DNA of 64,000 nt from Streptomyces sp. D2-8 (GCF_023184515.1 NZ_JAAHBP010000022.1:62001-126000); one strand, 5' to 3'. Numbered from the stretch's first letter, positions 27,860-36,830 are shown. The notes: a model not told the origin generated them from the letters alone. A program made the numbers and translations.

Positions 27860-28588
27860 ATGGAGACCGCCGAGTTCCTTCAAGCACTGGAGACGGAAGG
27901 CCGGCTGCTGGCCGCGGCCGCCGAGGAGGCCGGGACCGACGCGAAGGTGCCGACGTGCCCCGAGTGGCAGGTGAGCGACCTGTTGCGGCACACGGGCGCC
28001 GTGCACCGCTGGGCCGCCGCCTACGTCGCCGAGCGGCTCGCCGAACGCCGCCCGCTGGTCGAACCCACCGACCTCGACGGCGCGGAGCTCGTGGCCTGGT
28101 ACCGCGACAGCCACCGGCATCTCGTCGACACGCTGGCGGGCGCCTCGCCCGACGTGGAGTGCTTCGCCTTCCTGCCCGCTCCGTCCCCGCTGGCCTTCTG
28201 GGCCCGGCGGCAGGCGCACGAGACGGCCGTGCACCGGGTCGACGCGGAATCCGCGCGCGGCGGCGGCCCGGCCGGCGTCAGCCCCGATTTCGCGACCGAC
28301 GGCATCGACGAGCTGCTGCGCGGCTTCCACGCCCGCGCCAAGAGCCGCGTGCGCACCCCCGGACCGCGCGTCCTGCGGGTCCGCACGCAGGACACCGGCG
28401 CGGTGTGGACGGTACGGCTGTCACCGGAGCCGCCCGTGACCACGCGGGACGCGTCCGGGGCGGCCGAGTGCGAACTGTCCGGCCCGGCCGAGCAGTTGTA
28501 TCTGGCGCTGTGGAACCGGGCGCCCCTGCCGAGCGCCACGGGCGACCAGGCGCTCGCCACGCTGTGGCGGGAGGCGTCGGCGATCTGA
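27860..28588 (+). CDS. Mycothiol-dependent maleylpyruvate-isomerase-family protein
   Basis: A 242-residue MDMPI/DinB-like protein. The N-terminal helical bundle (TCPEWQVSDLLRHTGAVHRW) and the conserved ARRQAHETAVHRVDAE with its metal-binding histidine identify the actinobacterial family that uses mycothiol. The C-terminal part carries the second domain ending in YLALWNR. Its exact reaction is unknown. It starts 65 bp after the SDR gene, so the two may share a transcript. Confidence 0.85.
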   Translation: METAEFLQALETEGRLLAAAAEEAGTDAKVPTCPEWQVSDLLRHTGAVHRWAAAYVAERLAERRPLVEPTDLDGAELVAWYRDSHRHLVDTLAGASPDVECFAFLPAPSPLAFWARRQAHETAVHRVDAESARGGGPAGVSPDFATDGIDELLRGFHARAKSRVRTPGPRVLRVRTQDTGAVWTVRLSPEPPVTTRDASGAAECELSGPAEQLYLALWNRAPLPSATGDQALATLWREASAI

Positions 28589-28606
28589 GCGGCCGTCGGC
28601 GCGCGA

Positions 28607-29002
28607 TCAGCCGTCGGTGAGCATCCGCGCGAGTACCGCGCGCTGCACGGGAAGCACCTCGCCGTGCAGCGCGCGTCCCTTTGCCGTGAGGCAGACCTTC
28701 ACGCCGCGCCGGTCCTCGGGGCACATGCCGCGCTCGACGAGTCCCTCCTTCTCCAGCCGGGCGATCAGCCGCGACAGCGCGCTCTGGCTGAGATGGACCC
28801 GCTCGGAGATCTCCTGGACGCGATAGGACGGCGTGCCCTTGGGTGTCCGGCACCCGGCGAGGACGTCGAGCACCTCGAAGTCGCTGGCGCACAGGCCGTG
28901 GCCGTGCAGCGCCCGGTCCAGTTCGCACTGCGTCCGCGCGTGCAGCGCCAGAATGTCCCGCCACCGTGCCACGAGCGTCTGCTCGGCCTGCTGAGCCGCC
29001 AT
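28607..29002 (-). CDS. MarR-family regulator
   Basis: A 131-residue MarR protein with the winged helix ISERVHLSQSALSRLIARLE and the wing residues ERGMCPEDRRGVKV. It has cysteines at CELDR, LCASD, AGCRT, GMCPE and VCLTA, so oxidation sensing is possible. ATG 29002 was chosen as the family-like start. A 14-bp palindrome about 62 bp upstream is a candidate operator. It is convergent with the MDMPI gene. Confidence 0.9.
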   Translation of the reverse strand: MAAQQAEQTLVARWRDILALHARTQCELDRALHGHGLCASDFEVLDVLAGCRTPKGTPSYRVQEISERVHLSQSALSRLIARLEKEGLVERGMCPEDRRGVKVCLTAKGRALHGEVLPVQRAVLARMLTDG

Positions 29003-29346
29003 GCGCCGCACCGTAACAGAGAACCGTGATGGTTGCGCCAGAATTAACTGCACTTACATTTAATGCATGCGCATGCAGCACTCCGGGCGTGACCTCTCCG
29101 CCCATCTCCCCCACGCCCGAGGGGCGTTGGACTCCACGGCTCTATCGCCTTCGCCGGCCTGCTGACCACAAGAGACCCTGCGTGACCCGCGAAGGAGACG
29201 CAGGGCCGAGGCGAGAAGCACGATCAATCGAAAAAGTGCACATACTATACTTTTCCGGACTTCGAATCAGTTCTACGCTCGTGTACAGATGGCAGGCGGA
29301 GGGCCGGCCAGTCGACCTCCGCGGCCTGTAACGAGCGGAGGCGGAG
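29003..29346. other. 344-bp intergenic region, partly AT-rich
   Basis: It contains the palindrome at 29064-29077, a possible leaderless 32-codon open frame (ATG 29067, TGA 29163-29165) 7 bases after a TACATT box, and an AT-richer block at 29222-29290 with a TATACT (29246-29251). The latter probably holds the promoter of the binding-protein gene at 29347. No known RNA could be identified. Confidence 0.5.
29064..29077. promoter_or_regulatory. Candidate MarR operator
   Basis: TGCATGCGCATGCA is a perfect 14-bp palindrome in the region upstream of the MarR gene; MarR proteins bind short palindromes of this kind. A TACATT -10-like box lies just to its left. Confidence 0.45.
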
Positions 29347-30594
29347 ATGAAAGCGTCGATACGGCGGTCCGCGATCTTCGCAAGCGCGGCTGCTCTTGCG
29401 ATAGCCGTCTGCGGTACGACGGGCACTGCCCAGGCCGAGCCGGGCGACGGCGAGCTCCAGTTCGGCTACGTCCTGCCGGAGACCGGACAACTGGCCTACC
29501 TCGGCCCACCCCAGATCGAGTCGCTGAAGTTCGCGATACAGAAGATCAACGACGCCGGCGGAGTCCTGGGCAAGTCCGTGCCCAAGGTGGTCTCCAGTGA
29601 CGAGGCGGGCCAGGAGGCCGTTGCCGCGCAGTCGGCGGACCGGGTCCTCGCGGCAGGCGTGGACGCGATCGTCGGCGCCGCGGCGTCCGGCATGTCGCTG
29701 GCGTTCATCGACCGGGTGACCGGAGCGGGCGTCGTGCAGTGTTCGGGTTCGAACACCGCTCCCACCTTCACCGACTACGAGGACGAGGGCTTCTACTTCC
29801 GTACCGTCCCGAGCGACGCCTTGCAGGGGCCCATCCTGGCGGATGTCGTCCGCGACGACGGCCACGACCGGGTCGCCCTGGTCGCACGGGCGGACGACTA
29901 CGGGCGCGGCCTGATGGAGGCCACCCGCAAGACGCTGGAGGAGCGCGGCGCGACGGTGACGCTCGCCGAGACCTACGACCCGAAGGCGACCAACTTCGAC
30001 CAGGTCGTCCAGCAGGTGGAGAACTCCAGGCCGGACGCCGCCGTGGTGATCGCCTTCGAGGAGGGCACCCAGATCCTGCAGGGCATGATCGAGTCCGGAC
30101 TCGGGCCCGACCAGATCGGCGTCTACGGCGCCGACGGACTGCGCAGCGAGGAACTGCCGTCGCTGGTCGCCCCGGGCCAGCCGGAGAGGCTCTCCGGGAT
30201 GAAGGGGACCGCGCCGGCCTCGGCGGAGAACGAGCAGTACGTGAAGGAGCTGAAGGAGTTCGCGCCGGACCTGAAGGAGCTGCAGTTCGCACCGCAGGTG
30301 TTCGACTGCACGACGACGATCGCGCTCGCCGCCGAGAAGGCGGGGTCCGACGACCCGGGCGAGTACGTGAAGGAGATGAACGGGATCACCAAGGACGGCG
30401 AGAAGTGCAACTCGTTCGCCGCCTGCAAGGAACTGCTCGCCGACGGCAAGGACATCGACTACGACGGTGTGAGCGGGCCGCTCGACTTCACCGACAAGGG
30501 CGAACCCGGCCAGGCGACGATCGAGGTGTACGGCTACGACGACGAGGGGAAGTTGCAGACCCTGCGCACCGAGACCAGCGAGGCCGAGGAGTGA
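29347..30594 (+). CDS. ABC-transporter substrate-binding protein, branched-chain amino-acid type
   Basis: A 415-residue type I periplasmic-binding protein. The signal peptide is basic then hydrophobic (RRSAIFASAAALAIAVCGTTGTAQA), with no convincing lipobox. Motifs include FGYVLPETGQLAYLGPP, GVDAIVGAAASGMSLAFID and VAVVIAFEEGTQILQ-like strands of the Leu/Ile/Val family. GGAGGCGGAG precedes the ATG. The matching membrane and ATPase genes lie immediately downstream but on the opposite strand, with stops 23 bp apart, an uncommon arrangement for this transporter. Confidence 0.9.
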   Translation: MKASIRRSAIFASAAALAIAVCGTTGTAQAEPGDGELQFGYVLPETGQLAYLGPPQIESLKFAIQKINDAGGVLGKSVPKVVSSDEAGQEAVAAQSADRVLAAGVDAIVGAAASGMSLAFIDRVTGAGVVQCSGSNTAPTFTDYEDEGFYFRTVPSDALQGPILADVVRDDGHDRVALVARADDYGRGLMEATRKTLEERGATVTLAETYDPKATNFDQVVQQVENSRPDAAVVIAFEEGTQILQGMIESGLGPDQIGVYGADGLRSEELPSLVAPGQPERLSGMKGTAPASAENEQYVKELKEFAPDLKELQFAPQVFDCTTTIALAAEKAGSDDPGEYVKEMNGITKDGEKCNSFAACKELLADGKDIDYDGVSGPLDFTDKGEPGQATIEVYGYDDEGKLQTLRTETSEAEE

Positions 30595-30616
30595 CCGGGA
30601 AGACCGACAGCGGGAG

Positions 30617-31357
30617 TCAACGGACGCGGGCGAGCGTGCCGAGGTAGAGCTCGATCACCTTCTTGTCGTGCAGCAGGGCCGTACCCGTGCCGGTGTACGC
30701 GTTGCGGCCCTGGTCGAGGACGTAGCCGCGGTCGCACAGCTGAAGGCACCTGCGGGCGTTCTGCTCGACCATGAGCACCGCGACGCCCGCGCTGTTGATC
30801 ATTCTGCACCGGTCGAAGACGTGGTCCTGGTGGAGCGGTGACAGGCCGGCCGACGGCTCGTCGAGCAGCAGCAGCTGCGGCTCCATCATCAGGGCGCGGG
30901 CCATCGCGAGCATCTGGCGTTCGCCGCCGGACATCGCGCCGGCCTTCTGCCTGCGCCGGTCGGCCAGCACGGGGAAGAGGTCCTCGATCGCCGTGACCCG
31001 CCGCGCGTGGTCCTTGGGCCGCAGATACACGCCCATCCGCAGGTTCTCCTCGACTGTCAGCGTGGGGAACACGTTCTGCAGCTGCGGTACGTAGCCCACG
31101 CCCCGCCGCACCAGTTCGTGCGCGGGCCGGCCCGTCACGTCCTCGCCGCGCAGCCGCACGGTCCCGCCGCGCACCCGCAGCAACCCGAAGACGGCCTTGA
31201 CCAGCGTCGACTTGCCCGCGCCGTTGGGGCCGATCACGCCGACCACCTCGCCCGGCCGCACCTCGATGCTGCATCCGCGCAGCACATCGACACCGGGGAT
31301 GTAACCGGCGACGATGTCATCGGCCGCCAGCACCGGTGCCTGCTCCTCAGCGGACAT
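30617..31357 (-). CDS. livF: Branched-chain amino-acid ABC transporter ATPase LivF
   Basis: A 246-residue ATPase of LivF type: Walker A GPNGAGKST, signature SGGERQMLAMARAL, Walker B QLLLLDEPSAGL, H-loop EQN. It is the last gene of the livHMGF operon and lies 2 bp after livG; GGAGGAG precedes ATG 31357. Confidence 0.95.
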   Translation of the reverse strand: MSAEEQAPVLAADDIVAGYIPGVDVLRGCSIEVRPGEVVGVIGPNGAGKSTLVKAVFGLLRVRGGTVRLRGEDVTGRPAHELVRRGVGYVPQLQNVFPTLTVEENLRMGVYLRPKDHARRVTAIEDLFPVLADRRRQKAGAMSGGERQMLAMARALMMEPQLLLLDEPSAGLSPLHQDHVFDRCRMINSAGVAVLMVEQNARRCLQLCDRGYVLDQGRNAYTGTGTALLHDKKVIELYLGTLARVR

Positions 31358-31359
31358 CG

Positions 31360-32244
31360 CTACTCCTCCTTCCCCTTCTCCCTCCCCTTCTCCTCGGCCG
31401 CCTCCGGCTCGTCGTGCCGCTTGCCCAGGTAGGCGTCCACGACGGCGGCGTTCCGGCCGATCGTGTGCGGTGGGCCCTCGGCCACCAGGCGGCCGTCGGC
31501 CATGACGGCCACCCAGTCGCTGATGCCCATCACCACGTCCATGTCGTGCTCGACGAAGCACACCGTCAGCCCCTCGTCCCGCAGCCGCGTGATGTGTCCG
31601 AGCAGCGACTGGGTCAGCGCGGGGTTCACCCCGGCCATCGGCTCGTCGAGCAGGAGCATGACCGGCCGGGTCATCAGCGCGCGGGCCAGTTCCAGCAGTT
31701 TGCGCTGGCCACCGGAGAGCGTGCCGGCATGGTCGTCGCGCAGGGGCCCGAGCCGGAACCGGTCCAGCAGTTCGTCGGCCCGGCGCTCGAACTCCCGCTC
31801 CTGCCCGCGCCACAGCGGTCGCAGCAGCGCGGGCAGCACCCGCTCGCCGCGCTGCCCGGGCGCGGCGAGCAGCAGGTTCTCCAGCACCGTGAGCCGGGCG
31901 ACCGCCCTGGAGAGCTGGAACGTGCGGACCATTCCGCGCCGCGCCACCCGGTGCGCCGGGGCGCCGGTGAGCGGCTGTCCGTCGAACGACCACCGGCCGC
32001 CGTCGGCCCGGTCGAACCCGCTCACCACGTTGAACAACGTGGTCTTGCCGGCGCCGTTGGGCCCGATGAGCGCCGTGATGACCCCGCGCTGCACCTCCAG
32101 GTGCTCGACCCGCACGGCGACGAGGCCGCCGAAGGTGCGGGTCACCTGGTCCAGGACCAGCAGGGGATCGGGCTTGCGCACCCCCGGCTCGGGATCGATC
32201 GCGGAGAGCCGGCCCGAGTGGGACGCGGCAGGGTCAGCGGCCAC
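31360..32244 (-). CDS. livG: Branched-chain amino-acid ABC transporter ATPase LivG
   Basis: A 294-residue ATPase: Walker A GPNGAGKTT, Q-loop and VRTFQLSRAV, signature LSGGQRKLLELARAL, Walker B VMLLLDEPMAGVNP, H-loop FVEHDMDVVM. The GTG start at 32244 overlaps the end of livM by 11 bp, implying coupled translation. An extra acidic/basic tail (EEKGREKGKEE) ends the protein. Confidence 0.94.
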   Translation of the reverse strand: MAADPAASHSGRLSAIDPEPGVRKPDPLLVLDQVTRTFGGLVAVRVEHLEVQRGVITALIGPNGAGKTTLFNVVSGFDRADGGRWSFDGQPLTGAPAHRVARRGMVRTFQLSRAVARLTVLENLLLAAPGQRGERVLPALLRPLWRGQEREFERRADELLDRFRLGPLRDDHAGTLSGGQRKLLELARALMTRPVMLLLDEPMAGVNPALTQSLLGHITRLRDEGLTVCFVEHDMDVVMGISDWVAVMADGRLVAEGPPHTIGRNAAVVDAYLGKRHDEPEAAEEKGREKGKEE

Positions 32245-33226
32245 TGAGCAACATCTCCTTCCGGCTGCCGAGGATGCCCTGCGGCCGGAACGCGACCAGC
32301 AGGATCAGGGCGACCCCGACCAGGGCGAAGCGCACCGCGCCGACCTCCGACGTGCTGATGAGGTCCGGCGAGATGTACTCGGCGTCGATGGCCTGGCGGA
32401 GCGCGCTGTCGAGGAAGCTGAGGACGAACCAGAACAGGATCGCGCCGACGACCGGGCCGAGGATCCGCCCGGCGCCTCCGAGCACCAGCAGCGTGTACAG
32501 GAAGAACGTGACGGCCGGGTCGTAGTTGTCCGGGTTCACGGACTGCACCTGGATCGCCTGCATCATGCCCGCCACCGCCCCGATGACGCCGCCGAGCACG
32601 AGGCTCTGCATCTTGTACGCGTAGACGTTCTTGCCGAGGCTGCGCGCGGCGACCTCGTCATCACGGATCGACCGGATGACACGGCCCCACGGGCTGTGGA
32701 TCAGCAGGGCGAGCAGACTTCCGACCACGAGCACCAGCGCCCATCCGACGATCATCACCCAGAGGTCGCGGGCACTGAACCTCACGAGCCACACGCCGTA
32801 GGTGCCGGGCTCGATGGGGCTGAGCGCGTAGAAGTCGTTCGCGAACCGCTGCAGCCCGAACACCCCGCCGGTCACCGGCTCGGCCCAGCTGGAACGGTAG
32901 AACAGCCGAAGCGTCTCCCCCGCCGCGATGGTGGTGATCGCGAGATAGTCGGCGCGCAGCCGCAGGGTGGGCAGGCCGAGGAGCAGGGCCAGCACGATCG
33001 CGCAGGCGACGCCGCCCAGGACGCCGAGCCACATCGGGCCGTCGTACGTGGACACCGTGATGGCGAGCCCGTAACCGCCGACCAGCATGAATCCGACCTG
33101 GCCGAAGTTCAGCAGCCCCGTGTAGCCGAAGTGCAGGTTCAGCCCCATCGCGGCGAGGGCGTAGACGGCGGCGATGGGACCGATGCCCGAACGCAGGGCG
33201 TCGGAGACGATGGCCTCGAAGTCCAT
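32234..33226 (-). CDS. livM: Branched-chain amino-acid ABC permease LivM
   Basis: A 330-residue multi-pass permease with the family motifs GLNLHFGYTGLLNFGQVGF, IRDDEVAARSLGKNVYAYK and the final FRPQGILG. GAGGGGG precedes ATG 33226, and the preceding livH gene ends 11 bp away. It forms half of the membrane channel with LivH. Confidence 0.94.
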   Translation of the reverse strand: MDFEAIVSDALRSGIGPIAAVYALAAMGLNLHFGYTGLLNFGQVGFMLVGGYGLAITVSTYDGPMWLGVLGGVACAIVLALLLGLPTLRLRADYLAITTIAAGETLRLFYRSSWAEPVTGGVFGLQRFANDFYALSPIEPGTYGVWLVRFSARDLWVMIVGWALVLVVGSLLALLIHSPWGRVIRSIRDDEVAARSLGKNVYAYKMQSLVLGGVIGAVAGMMQAIQVQSVNPDNYDPAVTFFLYTLLVLGGAGRILGPVVGAILFWFVLSFLDSALRQAIDAEYISPDLISTSEVGAVRFALVGVALILLVAFRPQGILGSRKEMLLSGR

Positions 33227-33237
33227 GGCACACCCCC

Positions 33238-34233
33238 TCACCCGACACGTTCGGCCCGGCCGAGGATGCCCTGCGGCCGGACGAGGAGGACGAGGATGAG
33301 GACGAGCAGCGCCCAGGCGTACTGGAGGTCGACCGGGAACCACAGGGTGGACATCTGGGCGACGACGCCGATGACGAGGCTGCCGACCATCGCACCGTAG
33401 GCGGAGCCGAGGCCGCCCAGGATGATCCCCGCGAACATGAGCAGAAGGAGCTTGAAGCCCATGTCCCAGGTGACGATCTCGACCAGGCCGAAGAAGACCC
33501 CGCCGAGCGCGGCCAGCCCGCCCCCGAGCATCCACACGAACAGCACGACCCGCTGCACGTCGATGCCCGACGCCTCCGCGAGGTCACGGTTGGCGGAGAC
33601 GGCCCGGACGGCCGTGCCGATCCGCGTCTTCTGCAGGAGCGCGGCGATGCCGAGCAGCACCAGGACGGAGAGCAGGGTGACGGTGAGGTCCCGCGGGGTG
33701 ATGCCGGCCGACCCGAGGCCGATCGTGTTCTGGATGTCGTACTGGGCGTAGGAGGCGGGCCGGGTTCCGTACAGCACGAGTACGACGTGGCGCAGCAGCA
33801 GCGAGAGCCCGATGGTGACGATGAACATGTTGATCAGCCCGGTGCCCCGGGCCCGCAGCGGCCGCCAGACGCCGCGGTCGACCGCCCAGCCCAGCAGGGC
33901 GCCGAAGACCACCGCTGCGGCAGCGGAGGGGATCAGGTGCCAGCCCGGGCCGCCGGCGGAGACGTTGAGGAAGAACGCGAAGGTGGCGCCGATCGTGACG
34001 AACTCGCCGTGCGCGAAGTTGATCAGGTGGATGGTGCCGAAGATCAGCGAGAGCCCGACCGAGGTGATCGCGATGATCACCCCGAACTGGATACCGTCGA
34101 TCAGCGCCTGCAGAGCGCGCGCGGCGAACGTGGGGCCGCGCGGGACTTCCTCACCCTGTGCCCGCGCGGAGATCACGGGCACCGTGACGAGGGCCAGGGC
34201 GAGGACCGGTACGAGCATCCGCTGACAGCGCAT
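33238..34233 (-). CDS. livH: Branched-chain amino-acid ABC permease LivH
   Basis: A 331-residue permease. An extra N-terminal signal-like helix (MLVPVLALALVTVPVISARA) and about 20 polar residues come before the usual LivH core, which shows GIQFGVIIAITSVGLSLIFG, INFAHGEFVTIGATFAFF and the C-terminal RPQGILGR. First gene of the livHMGF operon. The extra leader is unusual compared with short E. coli LivH but is seen in some actinobacterial homologues. Confidence 0.92.
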   Translation of the reverse strand: MRCQRMLVPVLALALVTVPVISARAQGEEVPRGPTFAARALQALIDGIQFGVIIAITSVGLSLIFGTIHLINFAHGEFVTIGATFAFFLNVSAGGPGWHLIPSAAAAVVFGALLGWAVDRGVWRPLRARGTGLINMFIVTIGLSLLLRHVVLVLYGTRPASYAQYDIQNTIGLGSAGITPRDLTVTLLSVLVLLGIAALLQKTRIGTAVRAVSANRDLAEASGIDVQRVVLFVWMLGGGLAALGGVFFGLVEIVTWDMGFKLLLLMFAGIILGGLGSAYGAMVGSLVIGVVAQMSTLWFPVDLQYAWALLVLILVLLVRPQGILGRAERVG

Positions 34234-34345
34234 GGCGATTCCGGTAAGTCAAGAACATCCTCTATGGGATCAGTGTAGGTGCAGGTCGGGACGGTGACAC
34301 GGGTAGCGCACCACAGATGTGCCCTCGGACAGCGGAGGATGCGGA

Positions 34346-35260
34346 ATGGATGACAGCGGGGACCTCGCGCGTGCGTACAACGACGACAGTGTGCTCTTCC
34401 GGGTGCTGCGGCACCTCGGTTGGGACAGCCTGGTCGACATCGGCTACTTCACGCTGCCCACCCTGCCGCTCGTGGTCCTGGCCGGGCCGGTGCCCTTTCA
34501 GCGCCGCCTGGCCCGCCGGTCGCTGGCGTTGCTGGACGCCCGGCCCGGACAGCTCGTCCTGGATGCCGGATGCGGTCGCGGTGACACCACGGCCCGCTTG
34601 GGCGCCGCGGGATGCCGGGCACTGGGAGTGGACGTCCAGCCCGCGCAGATCGACCAGGCACGTCGCCGCTTCGGCGGCTGTTCCGGCGCGCGCTTCGCCG
34701 TCGCCGACGCCACGGCTCTGCCGCGGCAGGCAGCGGAGATCCCGCTGACGGATGGTTCCTTCGACCGAGTGCACTGCCTGGAGGCCGCCTTCCACTTCGG
34801 CCATGAGGGCCGCAGGTCATTCCTGAGCGAAAGCTTCCGGCTGCTCCGCCCAGGAGGCCGGCTCGTCCTCGTGGATGTCACCTCCCGTACGGATCAGCCG
34901 ATCGGGACCCTCGACCCGGACGGCCTCGTACGCGGGACCTGGCGCTTCGACGACCTCGAACCGCACGAGCGGTACCCGCTGACGGCTTCCGCCGCCGGCT
35001 TCACCACGCGCCGGATCCTCGACTGGACCACCCCCGTACTCCACCGGGCGGCCCAACTCTGTGCCCTGTTCGTCGGCGCGGCGTCCACCCGGGCCGGCCG
35101 ACAGGCGCTGTGCGTGCGGTGGCCCGGCCTCAGAACACTCGACGCACAGGACTGGGACGAGGTCATCACCGTCGTCCGGGCCCATCGGGCCATCGGGCGC
35201 GTCACTCGCTACACGGCGTACGTCCTCGACAAACCCGCGCTCGACGAACACGCCTCCTGA
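34346..35260 (+). CDS. Class I SAM-dependent methyltransferase
   Basis: A 304-residue methyltransferase with motif I LVLDAGCGRGDTTARLGAAG, VDVQPAQID for motif II and ARFAVADATALP for motif III, then a LLRPGGRLVLVDVTSRTD strand. The N-terminal 65 residues (DNDS-like YNDDSVLFRVLRHLGWDSLV) resemble sterol/gamma-tocopherol-type methyltransferases of actinomycetes. GGAGG precedes ATG 34346 at 7 bases. Substrate unknown; a hairpin terminator follows. Confidence 0.88.
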   Translation: MDDSGDLARAYNDDSVLFRVLRHLGWDSLVDIGYFTLPTLPLVVLAGPVPFQRRLARRSLALLDARPGQLVLDAGCGRGDTTARLGAAGCRALGVDVQPAQIDQARRRFGGCSGARFAVADATALPRQAAEIPLTDGSFDRVHCLEAAFHFGHEGRRSFLSESFRLLRPGGRLVLVDVTSRTDQPIGTLDPDGLVRGTWRFDDLEPHERYPLTASAAGFTTRRILDWTTPVLHRAAQLCALFVGAASTRAGRQALCVRWPGLRTLDAQDWDEVITVVRAHRAIGRVTRYTAYVLDKPALDEHAS

Positions 35261-35297
35261 GGGCGCCCCGCGGGACGCTTGCCCGCCGGGCGCCCTC
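35259..35297 (+). terminator. Hairpin terminator after the methyltransferase
   Basis: GAGGGCGCCC and GGGCGCCCTC pair perfectly around an inner CGGG/CCCG stem; the sequence after it is TCCTGTTT. It starts at the methyltransferase stop codon. Confidence 0.75.
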
Positions 35298-35313
35298 CTG
35301 TTTGACTCGCCGT

Positions 35314-35598
35314 ATGACCAGTCACGGGGGACGGCGCACGCAGGCCGAACGGGACGCGATCACCGTCGAGACCGGGTACGCGCTGTGCAGTGCGGCCTTC
35401 GCCGCGGCGGTCGTCTTCGGGGCCCTGGCCGGCCCCGCGCTGCTCTTCGACCTCCCGGACACGGCGGAGCGTCTGCTGCTGCGCACCGGGATGGTGCTCG
35501 CGCCCGTCCTCTTCGTCGCCCGGGTCGTCAGTGTGCTGGTCCGGTTCCAGTCAGCGGATCAGCCCAGCCGGCCCGGCCGCAGCAGCCCCGACTCGTAG
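35314..35598 (+). CDS. DUF6332-like small membrane protein
   Basis: A 94-residue protein with two hydrophobic helices (YALCSAAFAAAVVFGALAG and LLLRTGMVLAPVLFVARVV) after the conserved-looking start RRTQAERDAITVETGY, which I associate with DUF6332 of Streptomyces. The ATG is 7 bases after TTGACT at 35302-35307, with TTGCCC 17 bp upstream, so a leaderless transcript is possible. Its last 40 bases overlap the response-regulator remnant on the other strand. Confidence 0.65.
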   Translation: MTSHGGRRTQAERDAITVETGYALCSAAFAAAVVFGALAGPALLFDLPDTAERLLLRTGMVLAPVLFVARVVSVLVRFQSADQPSRPGRSSPDS

Positions 35599-35885
35599 GC
35601 GAGCACGACCAGTTGGGCCCGGTCGCGGGCGCCGAGCCTCACCATCGTGCGGCTGACGTGGGTCTTCGCGGTGAGCGGGCTGACGACGAGGCGGCGCGCG
35701 ATCTCCTCGTCGGACAGGCCGATCCCGACCAGCGCCATCACCTCCCGCTCGCGCTCGGTGAGCCGGCGGCCCAGGGCGCCGGCCGCCGCCGGTTCCTTGG
35801 AGCGGGAGGCGAACTCGGAGATCAGCCGCCGCGTCACGCCCGGTGACAGCAGCGCGTCGCCCGCTGCCACCGCCCGTACGAACAC
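35559..35885 (-). pseudogene. Headless NarL/FixJ-type response regulator (LuxR DNA-binding half only)
   Basis: The coding frame contains a complete LuxR helix-turn-helix (LTEREREVMALVGIGLSDEE, then ARRLVVSPLTAKTHVSRTMV) and the preceding linker AVAAGDALLSPGVTRRL, normally about residue 120 of a 220-residue regulator. Upstream of that linker the receiver domain with its aspartate is replaced by unrelated Gly/Arg/Ala-rich sequence. I read this as a deletion remnant; a short HTH-only protein from an internal GTG cannot be ruled out. No partner kinase is nearby. Confidence 0.7.
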
Positions 35886-36137
35886 CACTGCCACCGATAC
35901 CGCTTCCGCCACAGCAGCAGCCCCCCGGCCACCCGCAGCACCCGTGCGAAGAGGTCCGGCTCCGCCCGCCGGCCCCACCACGCGGGCCCGTGCCGCCACC
36001 ACCGCGGCGCACCGCCCCGCGCACGCTGCTCGTCCATACCGGCCACGCCAGACGCCGCCCTCCCGCAGCGGCGTCACCCCGGCGTGGTGCTCACGCGTAC
36101 TCCCCGGGAAGCAGGCCCGTCCACCGGGCCGGTGGCA

Positions 36138-36830
36138 TTACGCGGACTCGGGCGCCAGCCCCACCCCCCGGGCGAGTTGCCCCACCGCGTGCCGGAAGAA
36201 CCTCTCCCGGTCCTCCACCACCCGGTGGAACTGGCCGAACAGCTCGAAGCCGACCAGTCCGTACAGCTGCGCCCAGGACGCGACGAGTGCTGTGACGACC
36301 TCCGGGGGAAGGTCCGGGGCGAGGTCGGCGGTCATCCGTTCCGCCTCCGGGCGCAGGTCGGCCGGCAGCACGGGGCGGGCAAGACCCCCGCCCTGGTGGG
36401 CATCGCGGGCGATGCCGATGAGCAGGAGGCCGACACGGGCGGCGGGCGGGACGGTGGCGTCGGGGGCGGTGTAGCCGGGAACGGGCGATCCGTAGATCAG
36501 CGCGTACTCGTGCGGGTGGTCCAGCGCCCAGCGGCGCACCGCCGCGCAGACAGTGATCCAGCGTTCGTAGGGGCCGGCCGCTTCCTCGTGGGCCGCCTCG
36601 GCGCTCTCGCCGAGGGAGTCGTAGGCGTCGATGATGAGTGCGGTCAGCAGGTCGTCACGGCTGGGGAAGTAGCGGTACAGGGCGGAGGAGACCATGCCGA
36701 GCTCGCGGGCCACGGCGCGCAGGGAGAGCCGGGCGGCGCCCTCCGCCGCGAGCTGTCTGCGGGCCTCGTCCTTGATGGCCGCGGTGACTTCGATCCTGGC
36801 CCGGGCACGGGCGCCGTGTGCGGTGCTCAT
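36138..36830 (-). CDS. TetR-family repressor
   Basis: A 230-residue TetR regulator. The HTH (ARLSLRAVARELGMVSSALYRYFPSRDDLLTALI) is preceded by a basic stretch RARARIEVTAAIKDEARR; the ligand-binding domain is the common TetR_C form with RWALDHPHEYALIYGSPVPG. ATG 36830 fits the family length. Divergent from the deazaflavin reductase gene; three AGAGCA-n-TGCTCT sites in between are its likely operators. Confidence 0.93.
   Translation of the reverse strand: MSTAHGARARARIEVTAAIKDEARRQLAAEGAARLSLRAVARELGMVSSALYRYFPSRDDLLTALIIDAYDSLGESAEAAHEEAAGPYERWITVCAAVRRWALDHPHEYALIYGSPVPGYTAPDATVPPAARVGLLLIGIARDAHQGGGLARPVLPADLRPEAERMTADLAPDLPPEVVTALVASWAQLYGLVGFELFGQFHRVVEDRERFFRHAVGQLARGVGLAPESA

Noticed and set aside
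29222..29290. AT-rich block as a tRNA, attachment site or origin
   Set aside because: No cloverleaf, DnaA boxes or flanking direct repeats could be found.
30595..30616. Terminator between the binding-protein gene and livF
   Set aside because: The 22 bases show no inverted repeat.
35834..36046. Frame with RRAEPDLFARVLRVAGGLLL as a separate membrane protein
   Set aside because: It is short, ends in cysteine/arginine-rich noise and has no ribosome site; more likely debris beside the response-regulator remnant.
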